A stretch of 64,000 nt of DNA, taken from positions 516,469 to 580,468 of the forward strand of contig WJPL01000001.1 of NCBI GenBank assembly GCA_009649675.1, written 5' to 3'. Shown in pieces: positions 25,925 to 34,868 of this stretch. Positions within the stretch are counted from its first letter, which is position 1, and each line of letters begins with the position of its first letter. The position numbers were made by a program, and so were the translations under genes. Source of the stretch: Alphaproteobacteria bacterium HT1-32 (lineage in GTDB: Bacteria; Pseudomonadota; Alphaproteobacteria; Rhodospirillales; HT1-32). The notes below the pieces were generated by a model. The model had not been told where the DNA came from. It was given only the letters and a program-made list of their open reading frames with translations, and made no database searches.

Positions 25925-27028
25925 ATGAAGGTCGACGGCAAACCCTTCCGCACAATCTGGCTGGCTGAAGACGGTCAGTCGGTTGAAATCATCGATCAGA
26001 CCCGGCTGCCGCATGAATTCGTCACGGTAACATTGCGCAGCATGTCCGAGGCAGCGCATGCGATATCAGCCATGCTGGTACGGGGCGCGCCGCTGATCGG
26101 GGCAACCGCAGCTTACGGCTATGCCCTGGCCATGCGGGAAGATGCCTCCGACGCCAATCTTGATGCCGCCTATAAAGCACTCTACGCAACCCGTCCGACG
26201 GCGGTTAACCTCCGCTGGGCGCTGGATGATCTGCGCCGCCTACTATCGCCCCTCTCACCTGCCGACCGCAGTGCCGCCGCCTATCAGCGGGCTGCGGAAA
26301 TCTGTGACGAGGATGTCGAGATATGCCGCATGATCGGCGTGCATGGTCTGGGTGAGTTTGAGCGCATCTGGAATGCCAAGGGTCAGAAAGACCGCCTGAA
26401 CGTGCTGACACATTGTAATGCCGGCTGGCTGGCAACTGTTGACTGGGGGACGGCACTGTCCCCGATCTATCACGCCCATGACAAGGGGATTCCGGTTCAT
26501 GTCTGGGTGGATGAAACCCGCCCCCGGAATCAGGGCGCCAGCCTGACCGCATGGGAACTGAACCGCCACGGCGTGCCGCACACGGTGATCGTCGACAATA
26601 CCGGCGGCCATATCATGCAGCATGGCATGGTTGACCTCTGCATTACCGGCACCGACCGCACCACCGCCTCCGGCGATGTCTGTAACAAGATCGGCACCTA
26701 TCTGAAGGCACTGGCAGCGCAGGACAACAATGTTCCGTTCTATGTCGCCCTGCCCGGCCCGACCATCGACTGGACCATCCATGACGGTGTGAAAGAAGTG
26801 CCCATCGAACAGCGCGACGGCAAGGAAGTGACCGAGATCTACGGACGCCTGCCCAATGGTGAGATGGCCTGGGTACAGATCACTCCCGATGGCAGCCCGG
26901 CCGGTAACTACGCTTTCGATGTAACCCCGGCACGACTGGTCACCAAACTGATTACGGAACGCGGTGTCTGTGACGCCAGCCAGAACGGACTGCTGGGCCT
27001 TTACCCGGAGCAGCAGAGCGCCGCCTGA
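25925..27028 (+). CDS. mtnA: Methylthioribose-1-phosphate isomerase
   Basis: Isomerises 5-methylthioribose-1-phosphate to 5-methylthioribulose-1-phosphate. The 367 residues carry the family motifs: [16 protein letters not shown], the catalytic cysteine in [31 protein letters not shown], and the Asp in [20 protein letters not shown]. It follows mtnP by nine bases. The next gene in the same direction, after a palindromic repeat, is a fused aldolase/dehydrogenase that could take the product. No mtnB, mtnC, mtnD or mtnK gene is in the window. Confidence 0.95.
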   Translation: MKVDGKPFRTIWLAEDGQSVEIIDQTRLPHEFVTVTLRSMSEAAHAISAMLVRGAPLIGATAAYGYALAMREDASDANLDAAYKALYATRPTAVNLRWALDDLRRLLSPLSPADRSAAAYQRAAEICDEDVEICRMIGVHGLGEFERIWNAKGQKDRLNVLTHCNAGWLATVDWGTALSPIYHAHDKGIPVHVWVDETRPRNQGASLTAWELNRHGVPHTVIVDNTGGHIMQHGMVDLCITGTDRTTASGDVCNKIGTYLKALAAQDNNVPFYVALPGPTIDWTIHDGVKEVPIEQRDGKEVTEIYGRLPNGEMAWVQITPDGSPAGNYAFDVTPARLVTKLITERGVCDASQNGLLGLYPEQQSAA

Positions 27029-27052
27029 AGACAGAGGCAGGAATAAACCACC

Positions 27053-27152
27053 CCTCATCCTGGATTGGTTTCAGGATCCCGACCGCCCTGCCATTACGTC
27101 TCTGACCGGCAGAAGCAACCGGCCAAGATCCTGAATCCAGTTCAGGGTGAGG
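27053..27152. repeat. Palindromic repeat between mtnA and the aldolase gene
   Basis: The arm at 27053-27078 begins CCTCATCCTGG and ends TTTCAGGATC; its complement at 27127-27152 reads GATCCTGAATCCAG then TTCAGGGTGAGG. About 22 of 26 positions pair. This CCTCAnCCTGAA...TTCAGGATC type is a common intergenic repeat of alphaproteobacteria. It may reduce but need not stop transcription into the aldolase gene. Confidence 0.6.
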
Positions 27153-27196
27153 AACGAATTAAGTAACGAACAGCAGAGAAACAAAGGCCTGAATCC

Positions 27197-29251
27197 ATGT
27201 TGAACAAATGGTCCGATGCAGACGCCCGTGAATATGTTGATCGCTACGCCAGACAGGGCGTAAACGAAGATCTGGCGCTGCGTGTTTATACCACGCGCCT
27301 GCTGGGTCGTGATCCGAAGCTGGTGCTGCATGGTGGCGGCAATACCTCGGTAAAGACCGAGATGAAAAATCTTGCCGGAGACATGGTCGAGGCGCTCTGC
27401 GTCAAGGGTTCGGGCTGGGATATGGGCGATATCGAACCGGCTGGCCTGCCGGCAGTTCAGCTCAAGCCACTGCAACGGCTGGCGGATCTGGATGGCCTGT
27501 CTGATGAAGACATGGTCAATGCCCAGCGCTGCAATCTGCTGGATTCACAGTCCCCGAACCCGTCGGTTGAAACCCTGCTGCATGCCTTCCTGCCGCATAA
27601 ATTCGTCGATCACACCCATTCCAATGCGGTCCTCGCCCTGACGGATCAGGCGAATGGCGAGGAAATCTGTCGTGAATTGTACGGCAAGCGCATGGCGCTG
27701 GTGCCCTACATCATGCCGGGCTTTGATCTGGCAAAGAAGACCAAGGAAATCTTCGATCAGGACCCGACCGTGGAAGGCATGATCATGCTGAAGCATGGCA
27801 TCTTCTCCTTCGCGGACGACGCAAAGACCGCCTATGACCGGATGATCGAATTTGTCTCAATGGCTGAAGAGCGTCTGCAACAGAACCGTCGCAAGGTTTT
27901 CACAAGCGCCAGAGGCCTCCCGAAATCAATCGCCAAAGCGTCTGATGTTGCTCCGGTTCTGCGCGGCCTGAACGCCCTGAAGGGTAAGCGCAACGGTGAC
28001 TGGACAAGATGGGTCTTTGAATTCCGCAGCGACAGCGACATCCTGAATTACGTCAATGGCGAGGAACTTTCCCGTTATGCGCTGGAAGGCACCGTGACAC
28101 CGGACCATTCCATCCGTACTAAGCCTGTGCCGCTGATCGTTCCCGCCCCCGATGCCAGCGACATGGCAGCTTTCCGGGCCGGTGCCGAAGCCGCCATGAC
28201 GAAATTCGAGGCTGATTATCACGCCTATTTCGCCCGTCAGAATCCGAAGCAGGCTGTCCCGCGCACCGAACTTGATCCGGCACCCCGTGTCATTCTGGTC
28301 CCCGGCCTGGGTTTGTTCGGAATCGGCAAGACGGAAAAAGATGCAAAGATCGCTGCCGATCTTGCGGAAACCGCCATTGAAGTCATCACTAATGCCGAAG
28401 CAATCGGCCGGTTCGAGAGCATTTCCGAAGAAGATATGTTCGAGATCGAATACTGGTCGCTGGAACAGGCAAAGCTCGGCAAGGGTGCTGAAAAGGCGCT
28501 TGCCCGACAGGTTGCCGTGGTTACCGGCGGTGGCTCCGGAATCGGTGCCGCGACCGCCAGGGCGCTGCGTGCTGAAGGTGCCGAAGTTGCGGTCCTCGAC
28601 CTGAAGATCAACGATGCAGTCAAGGTCGCCACATCCATCGGCGGATTTGCCGTGGAATGCGATGTCACCGACAAGTCATCGGTTGCCGCCGCCATGCAGG
28701 CCGTCGCCGAGAAATTCGGCGGGGTCGATATCCTCGTCTCCAATGCCGGTGCTGCCTGGCAGGGGAAAATCGGCGAGGTCGATGACGATACGCTGCGCCA
28801 GAGCTTCGAGCTGAACTTCTTTGGTCATCAGAACATGGCACAGGCCGCCGTGAAGATCATGCGGACACAGGGGACCGGTGGCTGCCTGCTGTTCAACACA
28901 TCGAAACAGGCGGTCAATCCGGGCAAGGATTTCGGACCCTACGGTCTGCCGAAAGCGGCAACCCTGTTCCTGTCGCGTCAGTATGCGCTGGATCATGGTG
29001 CCGATGGCATCCGTTCCAACGCGGTCAATGCGGACCGCATCCGGTCTGGTCTGCTGACAGACGACATGATCGCCAGCCGGTCACAGGCCCGGGGCCTGTC
29101 AGAAGGTGACTATATGGGTGGTAATCTGCTGAAACGCGAAGTCACGGCCGGTGATGTGGCCGATGCCTTTGTGGCGCTGGCCAAATCAACCTCGACAACC
29201 GGCGCGGTGATGACCGTGGATGGCGGCAACATCGAAGCGGCCCTGCGCTAA
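27197..29251 (+). CDS. Bifunctional class II aldolase / short-chain dehydrogenase
   Basis: A 684-residue fusion. The N-terminal class II sugar-phosphate aldolase (about 1-430) has the glycine-rich LHGGGNTSVK loop, a catalytic Glu near 125 and metal ligands in HTH (139-141) and His200. The C-terminal short-chain dehydrogenase (about 436-684) has the cofactor motif TGGGSGIG (443-450), NAG (517-519), Ser569, Tyr582 and Lys586. This is the RhaD-type 'bifunctional aldolase/SDR' family, which cleaves rhamnulose-1-phosphate and oxidises lactaldehyde in rhizobia. No rhamnose genes are here; its position after mtnPA suggests instead cleavage of methylthioribulose-1-phosphate to DHAP and 2-(methylthio)acetaldehyde, with the dehydrogenase acting on the aldehyde. 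That substrate is inference. Confidence 0.9.
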   Translation: MLNKWSDADAREYVDRYARQGVNEDLALRVYTTRLLGRDPKLVLHGGGNTSVKTEMKNLAGDMVEALCVKGSGWDMGDIEPAGLPAVQLKPLQRLADLDGLSDEDMVNAQRCNLLDSQSPNPSVETLLHAFLPHKFVDHTHSNAVLALTDQANGEEICRELYGKRMALVPYIMPGFDLAKKTKEIFDQDPTVEGMIMLKHGIFSFADDAKTAYDRMIEFVSMAEERLQQNRRKVFTSARGLPKSIAKASDVAPVLRGLNALKGKRNGDWTRWVFEFRSDSDILNYVNGEELSRYALEGTVTPDHSIRTKPVPLIVPAPDASDMAAFRAGAEAAMTKFEADYHAYFARQNPKQAVPRTELDPAPRVILVPGLGLFGIGKTEKDAKIAADLAETAIEVITNAEAIGRFESISEEDMFEIEYWSLEQAKLGKGAEKALARQVAVVTGGGSGIGAATARALRAEGAEVAVLDLKINDAVKVATSIGGFAVECDVTDKSSVAAAMQAVAEKFGGVDILVSNAGAAWQGKIGEVDDDTLRQSFELNFFGHQNMAQAAVKIMRTQGTGGCLLFNTSKQAVNPGKDFGPYGLPKAATLFLSRQYALDHGADGIRSNAVNADRIRSGLLTDDMIASRSQARGLSEGDYMGGNLLKREVTAGDVADAFVALAKSTSTTGAVMTVDGGNIEAALR

Positions 29252-29255
29252 GCCG

Positions 29256-30074
29256 ATGTCGATCACCGGACTCGATCATGTTCTCGTCGGCGTTGCCGAT
29301 CTGGAATCTGCCCGCGCAACATGGCAGGGACTGGGCTTTACCCTGACTCCGCGCGGGCGGCATATCGGCTGGGGCACAGCCAATTACTGCATCATGTTCG
29401 AACAGGATTATATCGAGCTTCTGGGGATTGTTGATGACAGCCAGTTCGTCAACCGGCTGGACGAATTTCTGGCCGCAGAAGGCGAGGGCCTGCTGGGTCT
29501 GGCCTTTGCAGCCGACGATGCTGAACAGGCTTATCAGGATCTGAAGGCCAGCAATATCGGTGTTCAGCCCGCAAAGGAACTGAAGCGCCTGCTGGAATTG
29601 CCGGACGGGACGGTAACGCCGGAATTTGCGCTGGTTCATATCGACAGTGCTGATACAGCCGGTCTCCGGGCCTTTGTCTGCACCCACCTGACCCGTGAGA
29701 TGGTCTGGCAGCCCCGATGGCTGCGTCACGCCAACGGGGCCGAGGCAATTACCGGGATTGAAATATCCGCAGCCGACCCGAAGGCGACAGCCAACCGGCT
29801 TGCGCGGCTGACCAGTGGTTCACCTGTCCCCGGCACTGATGGTTTCAGCCTCACACTGCCGGGAGATGTCTGCACCCTGACCGTGACTGCCGGTGACAGG
29901 GCGGAGCCATCACTTACAGGCATGACTGTTATGGTCCCGACGCTTGACCTTCCTGCGGGTCATTTCGCTGCCAGCGGGATATATTTCACCCGTGATACAT
30001 TCACCGTTTCGGTTGACCCGGACGACGCAAATGGTGTCGCACTGAATTTCACACTGGCGAATGCGCCAGCGTAA
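29256..30074 (+). CDS. VOC/glyoxalase-like domain protein
   Basis: A 272-residue protein with an N-terminal VOC (glyoxalase/bleomycin-resistance fold) domain of the Glyoxalase_3 type: ITGLDHVLVGVADLESARATW, FTLTPRGRHIGWGTANYC and YIELLGIVD, with His and Glu placed as metal ligands. A second, weaker repeat covers about 150-265. The ATG at 29256 is four bases after the aldolase stop and gives the domain's normal first strand. Co-transcription with the aldolase/dehydrogenase suggests it may handle a reactive aldehyde or an isomer from that step, but no substrate is visible. Confidence 0.8.
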   Translation: MSITGLDHVLVGVADLESARATWQGLGFTLTPRGRHIGWGTANYCIMFEQDYIELLGIVDDSQFVNRLDEFLAAEGEGLLGLAFAADDAEQAYQDLKASNIGVQPAKELKRLLELPDGTVTPEFALVHIDSADTAGLRAFVCTHLTREMVWQPRWLRHANGAEAITGIEISAADPKATANRLARLTSGSPVPGTDGFSLTLPGDVCTLTVTAGDRAEPSLTGMTVMVPTLDLPAGHFAASGIYFTRDTFTVSVDPDDANGVALNFTLANAPA

Positions 30075-30114
30075 CAGCCCGTCCCCCGGGACTTGTGAAA
30101 AGGAAGAAAACGAT

Positions 30115-30477
30115 ATGAGCAGCCAGAGAAAAGGTATCTGGGAAGCAGCCGTTCAGGGCATGCGGGGTCGCTGCCCGAATTGCGGTGAAGGCCGCCTGTT
30201 CCGGTCTTATCTCAAGCCGGTTGAAACCTGCTCTGCCTGTGGCGAAGACTGGTCTGCCATTCGCGCTGATGACGGCCCGGCCTGGCTGGCCATTCTGCTC
30301 GTCGGCCATGTCGTCGTGCCGGTAACGGTCGCCCTGACAATGAAGACCGATCTGTCTGACCTTGTCGTCATCTCATCAGCCCTTTTTCTGACCGTTGCCC
30401 TGACCCTGTCCTTTCTGCCCGTCGCGAAGGGTATCTTCATGGCCGCGATCTGGTCACTCGGCGCAGAACAGAGCTAA
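30115..30477 (+). CDS. DUF983 family membrane protein with zinc-ribbon-like motif
   Basis: A 120-residue protein. Two CxxC pairs (CPNCGEGRLF and CSACGEDW) form a probable zinc ribbon in the first 45 residues, followed by two membrane helices (about 55-75 and 82-102) and the family segment FLPVAKGIFMAAIWSL. The start at 30115 is preceded by an AAGGAAG ribosome-binding site; longer in-frame starts have none. DUF983 proteins often lie near cytochrome oxidase or membrane-biogenesis genes, but no function is established. It is convergent with the transglutaminase gene. Confidence 0.88.
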   Translation: MSSQRKGIWEAAVQGMRGRCPNCGEGRLFRSYLKPVETCSACGEDWSAIRADDGPAWLAILLVGHVVVPVTVALTMKTDLSDLVVISSALFLTVALTLSFLPVAKGIFMAAIWSLGAEQS

Positions 30478-30497
30478 ACCGGACATCAGCGACGGCT

Positions 30498-31304
30498 TCA
30501 GGTAATTTCGTCCGTCCAGACATTAAACCCGGTCAGCAGATTCGGCCCGAATGTATGGGTCAGCGGTACATCTGAGGCATCTCGTCCCCTGGCAATGAGA
30601 ACACGGCCCATGCGGGGGGCATTGTTACGCGGATCAAACATCAGCCACTGGCCACTGAGATAAACCTCCATCCAGGCCGCGAAGTCACCGGCAGGGTGCG
30701 GCAATGGCTCACCGATATCACTGAGATAACCCGTGCAATATCGTGTCGGAATGTTCATGCAGCGGCAGAATGCGATCGCCAGATGTGTGAAGTCGCGGCA
30801 GACCCCGCGACCTTCCGCATAGGTTTGCTGCGCGGTACGGGTTGCCGAGGCATGGTGATAGCCAAACTGGACATGGCTATGAACGAAATCGCAGATCGCC
30901 TGTACACGCTGCCACCCCGTGGGCGTTCCTGAAAACAGCCGCCAGGCTTCCTCCGACAGGCTGTCTGTTTCGCAGTAGCGGCTGCCAAGCAGAAACGGCA
31001 GGGTTTCCGGTGGCAGGCTCTCTACAGGTTGCTGTACAGCATCCGGGAAAGCCGGGTCCGGCAACCCGGAGTCGGAAATCACTGTACCGGTCGACAGGGT
31101 GAAGTTCCCTGCCGGCGCGACCAGGCGGTTACACCAGTTGCCAAAACCGTCCCGGTAACTGTCGACAGGTGTGACCGGTGACGTGATCAGATAATCCGGC
31201 GCCTCCAGATCCGCATAACGTGAGTAGTGGACATTCAGCAGGGCAATCATCGGTGTTGCCTGCGGCAGGCTGTAACTCAGTTCGCAGCCAAGTCTGATAC
31301 GCAT
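30498..31304 (-). CDS. Transglutaminase-like cysteine protease family protein
   Basis: A 268-residue protein with an N-terminal beta domain and a transglutaminase-like core (about 150-225). The nucleophile Cys is in GRGVCRDFTHLAIAFCR, and the Asp of the triad is likely in WLMFDPRNN. The usual His of HAWVE is Ala in DFAAWMEVY; this is also how I recall the related rhizobial subfamily, so it may be a family trait rather than a mutation. The C-terminal RVLIARGRDASDVPL is conserved in that subfamily. Substrate is unknown; the fold is used for peptide cleavage or cross-linking. It lies 30 bases from the 3' end of a secreted repeat-protein gene on the same strand. Confidence 0.82.
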   Translation of the reverse strand: MRIRLGCELSYSLPQATPMIALLNVHYSRYADLEAPDYLITSPVTPVDSYRDGFGNWCNRLVAPAGNFTLSTGTVISDSGLPDPAFPDAVQQPVESLPPETLPFLLGSRYCETDSLSEEAWRLFSGTPTGWQRVQAICDFVHSHVQFGYHHASATRTAQQTYAEGRGVCRDFTHLAIAFCRCMNIPTRYCTGYLSDIGEPLPHPAGDFAAWMEVYLSGQWLMFDPRNNAPRMGRVLIARGRDASDVPLTHTFGPNLLTGFNVWTDEIT

Positions 31305-31334
31305 TCGCCAATCCCTTTCACAGGTGACTGATTT

Positions 31335-32117
31335 CTATTCCTGAATGCAGCGACCACTGCGTTTCCGGAAGGGAGGGTTGCAATTCCACCGGTTACCGGA
31401 ACCATCGATATGCGCATTGTCAGGCATCTGGATGACGATGCATTCAGCACCGCTCTGTTCGTAGCCGTAGTCACACTTCCAGCCGTCACCAAAGCTCGCT
31501 TCAACAAAGTAGGCATGAGCCGGTATCCTGACCGCCACGCAATCCTCGCGACTGGCACGGTACCCCCGATCACACAGCCAGCCTGCGCCATATTGCTTGT
31601 TGGACAGATAACCGTGGACCGGTACGGCAATCTTCCGGCAGGTTTTCCCTTCAGCCCTGAAACCCCGGTCACAACTCCAGCCATTGCCATAGCTGTCATC
31701 CGTCAGATAGCCATTCCGGGGAACATCGATCTGCTGACAGACATCACCGGTTTTTACAAAGCCGCGAAGACAGCGCCAGCGATTGCCGGATGGATCAAGA
31801 AATCCGTTCTTCGGAACACTGACCGACGCGCAAATATCCCCGATCTCTTCGGTGAAACCATATGCACAATCCCAGCCCTTGCCGTAGGTGAGGTTCGTTG
31901 CAAAGGCGTTGTCCGGAATGACAACTTTCTGACACCCCTCCCCCGACTGCCGGAATCCGGCAATGCAGTTCCACCCCATGCCACTGGGGCTGGCGACAGC
32001 ATTCTCAGGCACAATAGCGGCTGCATATGCCGGCGCAGTCAGCAACAGACAGATGGCAAACAATCCCGGCAGGGTCAGACATAAATACCGGTGGAGACGA
32101 GCCAGATACAGGTTCAC
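31335..32117 (-). CDS. Secreted protein with seven GW-x-C-x-x-GF cysteine repeats
   Basis: A 260-residue exported protein: a signal peptide ending near APAYAAA (residue 34), then seven tandem units of about 31-34 residues. Each unit runs VPxNxxL, a short linker, GWxC, GF/GY, 6-8 residues, C, and a hydrophobic end; examples are IPDNAFATNL, GWDCAYGF and CASVSVP. Two cysteines per unit suggest one disulfide each, giving a stiff rod in the periplasm or at the surface. I do not recognise a named function. It lies upstream of a transglutaminase-like gene on the same strand, so cross-linking or processing of the repeats is conceivable but only a guess. Confidence 0.75.
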   Translation of the reverse strand: MNLYLARLHRYLCLTLPGLFAICLLLTAPAYAAAIVPENAVASPSGMGWNCIAGFRQSGEGCQKVVIPDNAFATNLTYGKGWDCAYGFTEEIGDICASVSVPKNGFLDPSGNRWRCLRGFVKTGDVCQQIDVPRNGYLTDDSYGNGWSCDRGFRAEGKTCRKIAVPVHGYLSNKQYGAGWLCDRGYRASREDCVAVRIPAHAYFVEASFGDGWKCDYGYEQSGAECIVIQMPDNAHIDGSGNRWNCNPPFRKRSGRCIQE

Positions 32118-32144
32118 GTCATAATCTTTCCTTCGGGATGTTCA

Positions 32145-32183
32145 GTAAAACAGCAACACCCCCGTCCCTTGCAGGGACGAGGG
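32145..32183 (-). terminator. Probable terminator after the small membrane protein gene
   Basis: On the minus strand CCTCGTCCC pairs with GGGACGGGG (one G-U pair, 5-base loop), followed by the T-rich TGTTGCTGTTTT. It lies ten bases after the stop codon at 32193. Confidence 0.5.
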
Positions 32184-32192
32184 CTTGTCTGA

Positions 32193-32549
32193 TCAAAGAT
32201 CTTCGACAATCTTTTCGGCGCAGGCACCGGCCAGATTTCTATCCGTGGAGGTCGCGCCGGGCATTTGCGCCCAGTTTGCCTCCATCACAATATCAGCCCG
32301 CTTGTATGAACTGGCTTCTTTCAGCTTTATCAGCGTCGCCTCGCGGTCCGGGTCAGCAACCGATTTTTCCACACAGAACGGAATCAGAGCACTGACAACT
32401 TCAGCCCGCGCAAAATCGTCGGCCATTGCTTCTGCCTTGCTGGTAGTAACCCAGCCACCCCAGCTGAATCCTATGATCGTGGCCGCAACCCCACCCGCTG
32501 CGATACCAAGAACGGCAGGCTTTACCCAATCGGATATATTCATGTTCAC
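32193..32549 (-). CDS. Small membrane-anchored protein of unknown function
   Basis: A 118-residue protein with one N-terminal membrane helix (about 9-33, VLGIAAGGVAATIIGFSWGGWV) and a soluble helical part that contains two cysteines (FCVEKS and ACAEKI). The GWVT segment, followed by Ala/Lys-rich helix, resembles hypothetical proteins widespread in alphaproteobacteria with no known role. It faces the periplasm if the helix is an uncleaved anchor. A hairpin with a T-rich tail follows. Confidence 0.7.
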   Translation of the reverse strand: MNMNISDWVKPAVLGIAAGGVAATIIGFSWGGWVTTSKAEAMADDFARAEVVSALIPFCVEKSVADPDREATLIKLKEASSYKRADIVMEANWAQMPGATSTDRNLAGACAEKIVEDL

Positions 32550-32835
32550 ATTCCCTGAATTTAAATTTCATCACACCGTCAGGACGGCTGAACCGCAGAA
32601 ATACGGAACGGCCTGTCACTGGAATCCCTGTCAGAATTCCTGCAGAAAACGGCGTACTTTTGTTATTCTTCTGAAAAAGAAACAGGACCATTTTGCATGA
32701 TCCAGTCGCCTTGAGCGGGCGATCATAGGTTCAATTTTCATTAGAGAGAATACACTCAGATCACAACCAAAGCAACAGCAGGGCCTATATGCAGGTTCTC
32801 CGGGACAGCCAGGCGATGAACTCAACACTCCAGAA
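32550..32835. other. Intergenic sequence without a recognisable gene
   Basis: No reading frame here resembles a known protein. The stretch is richer in A and T than its surroundings and ends in the fragment of an EamA-type transporter described next. It could hold promoters for the minus-strand gene at 32193-32549. Confidence 0.4.
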
Positions 32836-32946
32836 TGGCAATTCCGGCTGCCATGGCTTTGTTACTTACACGCCCTGAAAACCGGAGACGCCTCACGGGC
32901 CGCTTCGATCGACAAGTTCAGCGTTGTGCTGGTTGCATTCCGTCAG
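32836..32946 (+). pseudogene. Fragment of a small EamA-family (DMT) transporter
   Basis: In one plus-strand frame the translation contains WLCYLHALKTGDAS, then RAAS and IDKFSVVLVA, which matches the middle of the 140-residue EamA-type transporters (typically SWLCYFKAL, GDAS, then IDKLSVVL). The match starts without a start codon and stops at about 32937, after which the frame reads RQKRSAII and ends. Only about 35 residues of the family remain, so this is a decayed remnant, convergent with the dehydroshikimate dehydratase gene. Confidence 0.55.
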
Positions 32947-32959
32947 AAAAGGTCAGCCA

Positions 32960-34816
32960 TCATAAAGAATAATCGTCCCGTTTATGCGGGATGAGCGACT
33001 GGGCCGCGAGACGAATGGGCGCATTCGCAGCGCCAAACCCGTCATAATCGCAACGCTGCACCACTTCAAAAAAGAAACGGTCCGCAAAAACATCCGTATA
33101 GACCTGATAATAGGCACCGGCTTCATCCTGATCATAAAGGATACTGAGTTCCTGCATCCTGGCGATCAGGTCAGTTGTCAGCCCAAGACGTGCTTCCAGA
33201 TCATCATAGTAGTTCTGGGGTATATGCAGCAGCACGACGCCATTCGCCTTTAGCTTCTCAACCGTCGCAAAAATGTCATCAGTTGCAAAAGCGATATGCT
33301 GAATTCCCGTACCGAAATATTCAGTCATGAACCGGGATGCCATCGTGCGCGTGCTGTCAGATGCATTCAGGCAGATGCGAACGCTTCTGTCCGGCGATTG
33401 TACCACCTGACTTTCAATGATCCCGGAAGGATCGGCGATATCGGTCTGCGGGGTTTTCTCGAAATCAAACTGCGACAGATAAAACAACCGCCAGCGCAGG
33501 ATTTCCTCACGGGTCATCGCCATTGCGATATGGTCGATGCGGGTCAGACCGGCTCCATGACCGTCAACGGAAGCTGGTTCAAAATCCGCTTCCCAGAGCA
33601 TTCCGGATTTTCTGGACTCATCGGTGAAATAGATCAGCGATCCTCCCGGTCCCCGCACCGCGGGAATTTCCAGTTCTCCCGGACCTACCGCCTGATGGAA
33701 TGTATCAGCCAGCAACTCCCCGGCCCGCGCCATTGCCGTCTGCGCATCATCAAGACGGAGCCCCAGAGCACAGACCGAAGTGCCATGCACCAGCTGATAG
33801 GAGTGGGCGAAACCATCGCTCTCTGTGTTGACGACAAGATTGATATCGCCCTGACACCACCGCACCACATCCTTCGACTTATGCGTCCCGGCAGGTTGAA
33901 AACCGAGGCCCCGTAACAACGCCGTCAGCGGTTTCGCATTTTCATCATCGACGGAAAATTCCAGAAATTCAAAGCCCTTGCAGACCGCCGGTGGGGGCAG
34001 GGCACGCTTGCCCATACCTTCCATCATCCAGATCAGCGACCGATTTCCGTCTTTCGCCACCTGCCGGGGCAGACCGGTTCTGAACTGGTCGTTGAATATC
34101 TCAAGACTGAGCCAGCCGTCATAGCCGGTATCCGCAACGGCCCGCATGAAATCGAGGACCGGCAAGTCGCCCTGCCCCGGAAAGTTACGGAAGAACCGGG
34201 ACCATTTCAGCAGGTCCATATCAAGCTTCGGGGCATCGGCTATCTGAACGAACGTAATCCGGTCCGCCGGAATCGAACGCACAGCCTCAATCGGAAGTCC
34301 GCGCGACAACATGTGAAAACTGTCGAGAATGATACCAACTCTGGGATGATCGGCGCGTTTCACCACTTCCCATGCATCACGGTAGTCCCAGATATATTTC
34401 CCCCAGGCCAATGCCTCATAACCAACATTGACACCAAAGCTCTCTGCCAGCTCACCCAGTTCCCGCAGATCATTTGCGGCACGGTCGATACCACCAAGGC
34501 TGACCGGGGAAATATTCGAGCAGACAAGAATGTTTTCGGTGCCAAGCTCGTTCATCAGCTGGAACTTGCGGCGGGCCCGTTCAAAGTTACGTCCCCGCTG
34601 CGGCTCCGGCATGCCTTCAAAATCCCGGAATGGCTGGAAAGCGACAATCTCCAGCCCGAGATCGCGGACCAGCCGACCGATCTCCAGTGGCGACATATCA
34701 CAGGACAACAGATCAACTTCGAAGATTTCAATGCCCTGAAATCCGGCCGCGCTGATAGCCGACAGTTTGTCGACCAGACTGCCGCCTAGTGAGACGGTCG
34801 CTATCGATGTGCGCAT
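32960..34816 (-). CDS. quiC: 3-Dehydroshikimate dehydratase, sugar-isomerase/HPPD two-domain type
   Basis: Converts 3-dehydroshikimate to protocatechuate. The 618 residues join a TIM-barrel of the sugar phosphate isomerase/epimerase family (about 1-270) to a 4-hydroxyphenylpyruvate-dioxygenase-like VOC domain (about 280-600). The barrel has the four metal ligands Glu134, Asp165, Gln191 and Glu239 in YEALAW, ILDSFH, VQIAD and LSLEIF. The second domain keeps His429, His507 and Glu584 (RIDHIAM, IQHIAF, FFEVVQR). This layout is that of Pseudomonas QuiC1. It is the last gene of a minus-strand cluster that starts with a tripartite transporter; protocatechuate-degrading genes are not in the window. 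Confidence 0.87.
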   Translation of the reverse strand: MRTSIATVSLGGSLVDKLSAISAAGFQGIEIFEVDLLSCDMSPLEIGRLVRDLGLEIVAFQPFRDFEGMPEPQRGRNFERARRKFQLMNELGTENILVCSNISPVSLGGIDRAANDLRELGELAESFGVNVGYEALAWGKYIWDYRDAWEVVKRADHPRVGIILDSFHMLSRGLPIEAVRSIPADRITFVQIADAPKLDMDLLKWSRFFRNFPGQGDLPVLDFMRAVADTGYDGWLSLEIFNDQFRTGLPRQVAKDGNRSLIWMMEGMGKRALPPPAVCKGFEFLEFSVDDENAKPLTALLRGLGFQPAGTHKSKDVVRWCQGDINLVVNTESDGFAHSYQLVHGTSVCALGLRLDDAQTAMARAGELLADTFHQAVGPGELEIPAVRGPGGSLIYFTDESRKSGMLWEADFEPASVDGHGAGLTRIDHIAMAMTREEILRWRLFYLSQFDFEKTPQTDIADPSGIIESQVVQSPDRSVRICLNASDSTRTMASRFMTEYFGTGIQHIAFATDDIFATVEKLKANGVVLLHIPQNYYDDLEARLGLTTDLIARMQELSILYDQDEAGAYYQVYTDVFADRFFFEVVQRCDYDGFGAANAPIRLAAQSLIPHKRDDYSL

Positions 34817-34868
34817 TTTCTGCCTCTCAAAAATCCGGACCAGACATCAGACGAAGACGTCCCTCCTG

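Noticed and set aside
27053-27152. Palindromic element before the aldolase as an insertion sequence end
   Set aside because: No transposase frame, and the element is only about 100 bases long; it fits the small intergenic repeats of the group.
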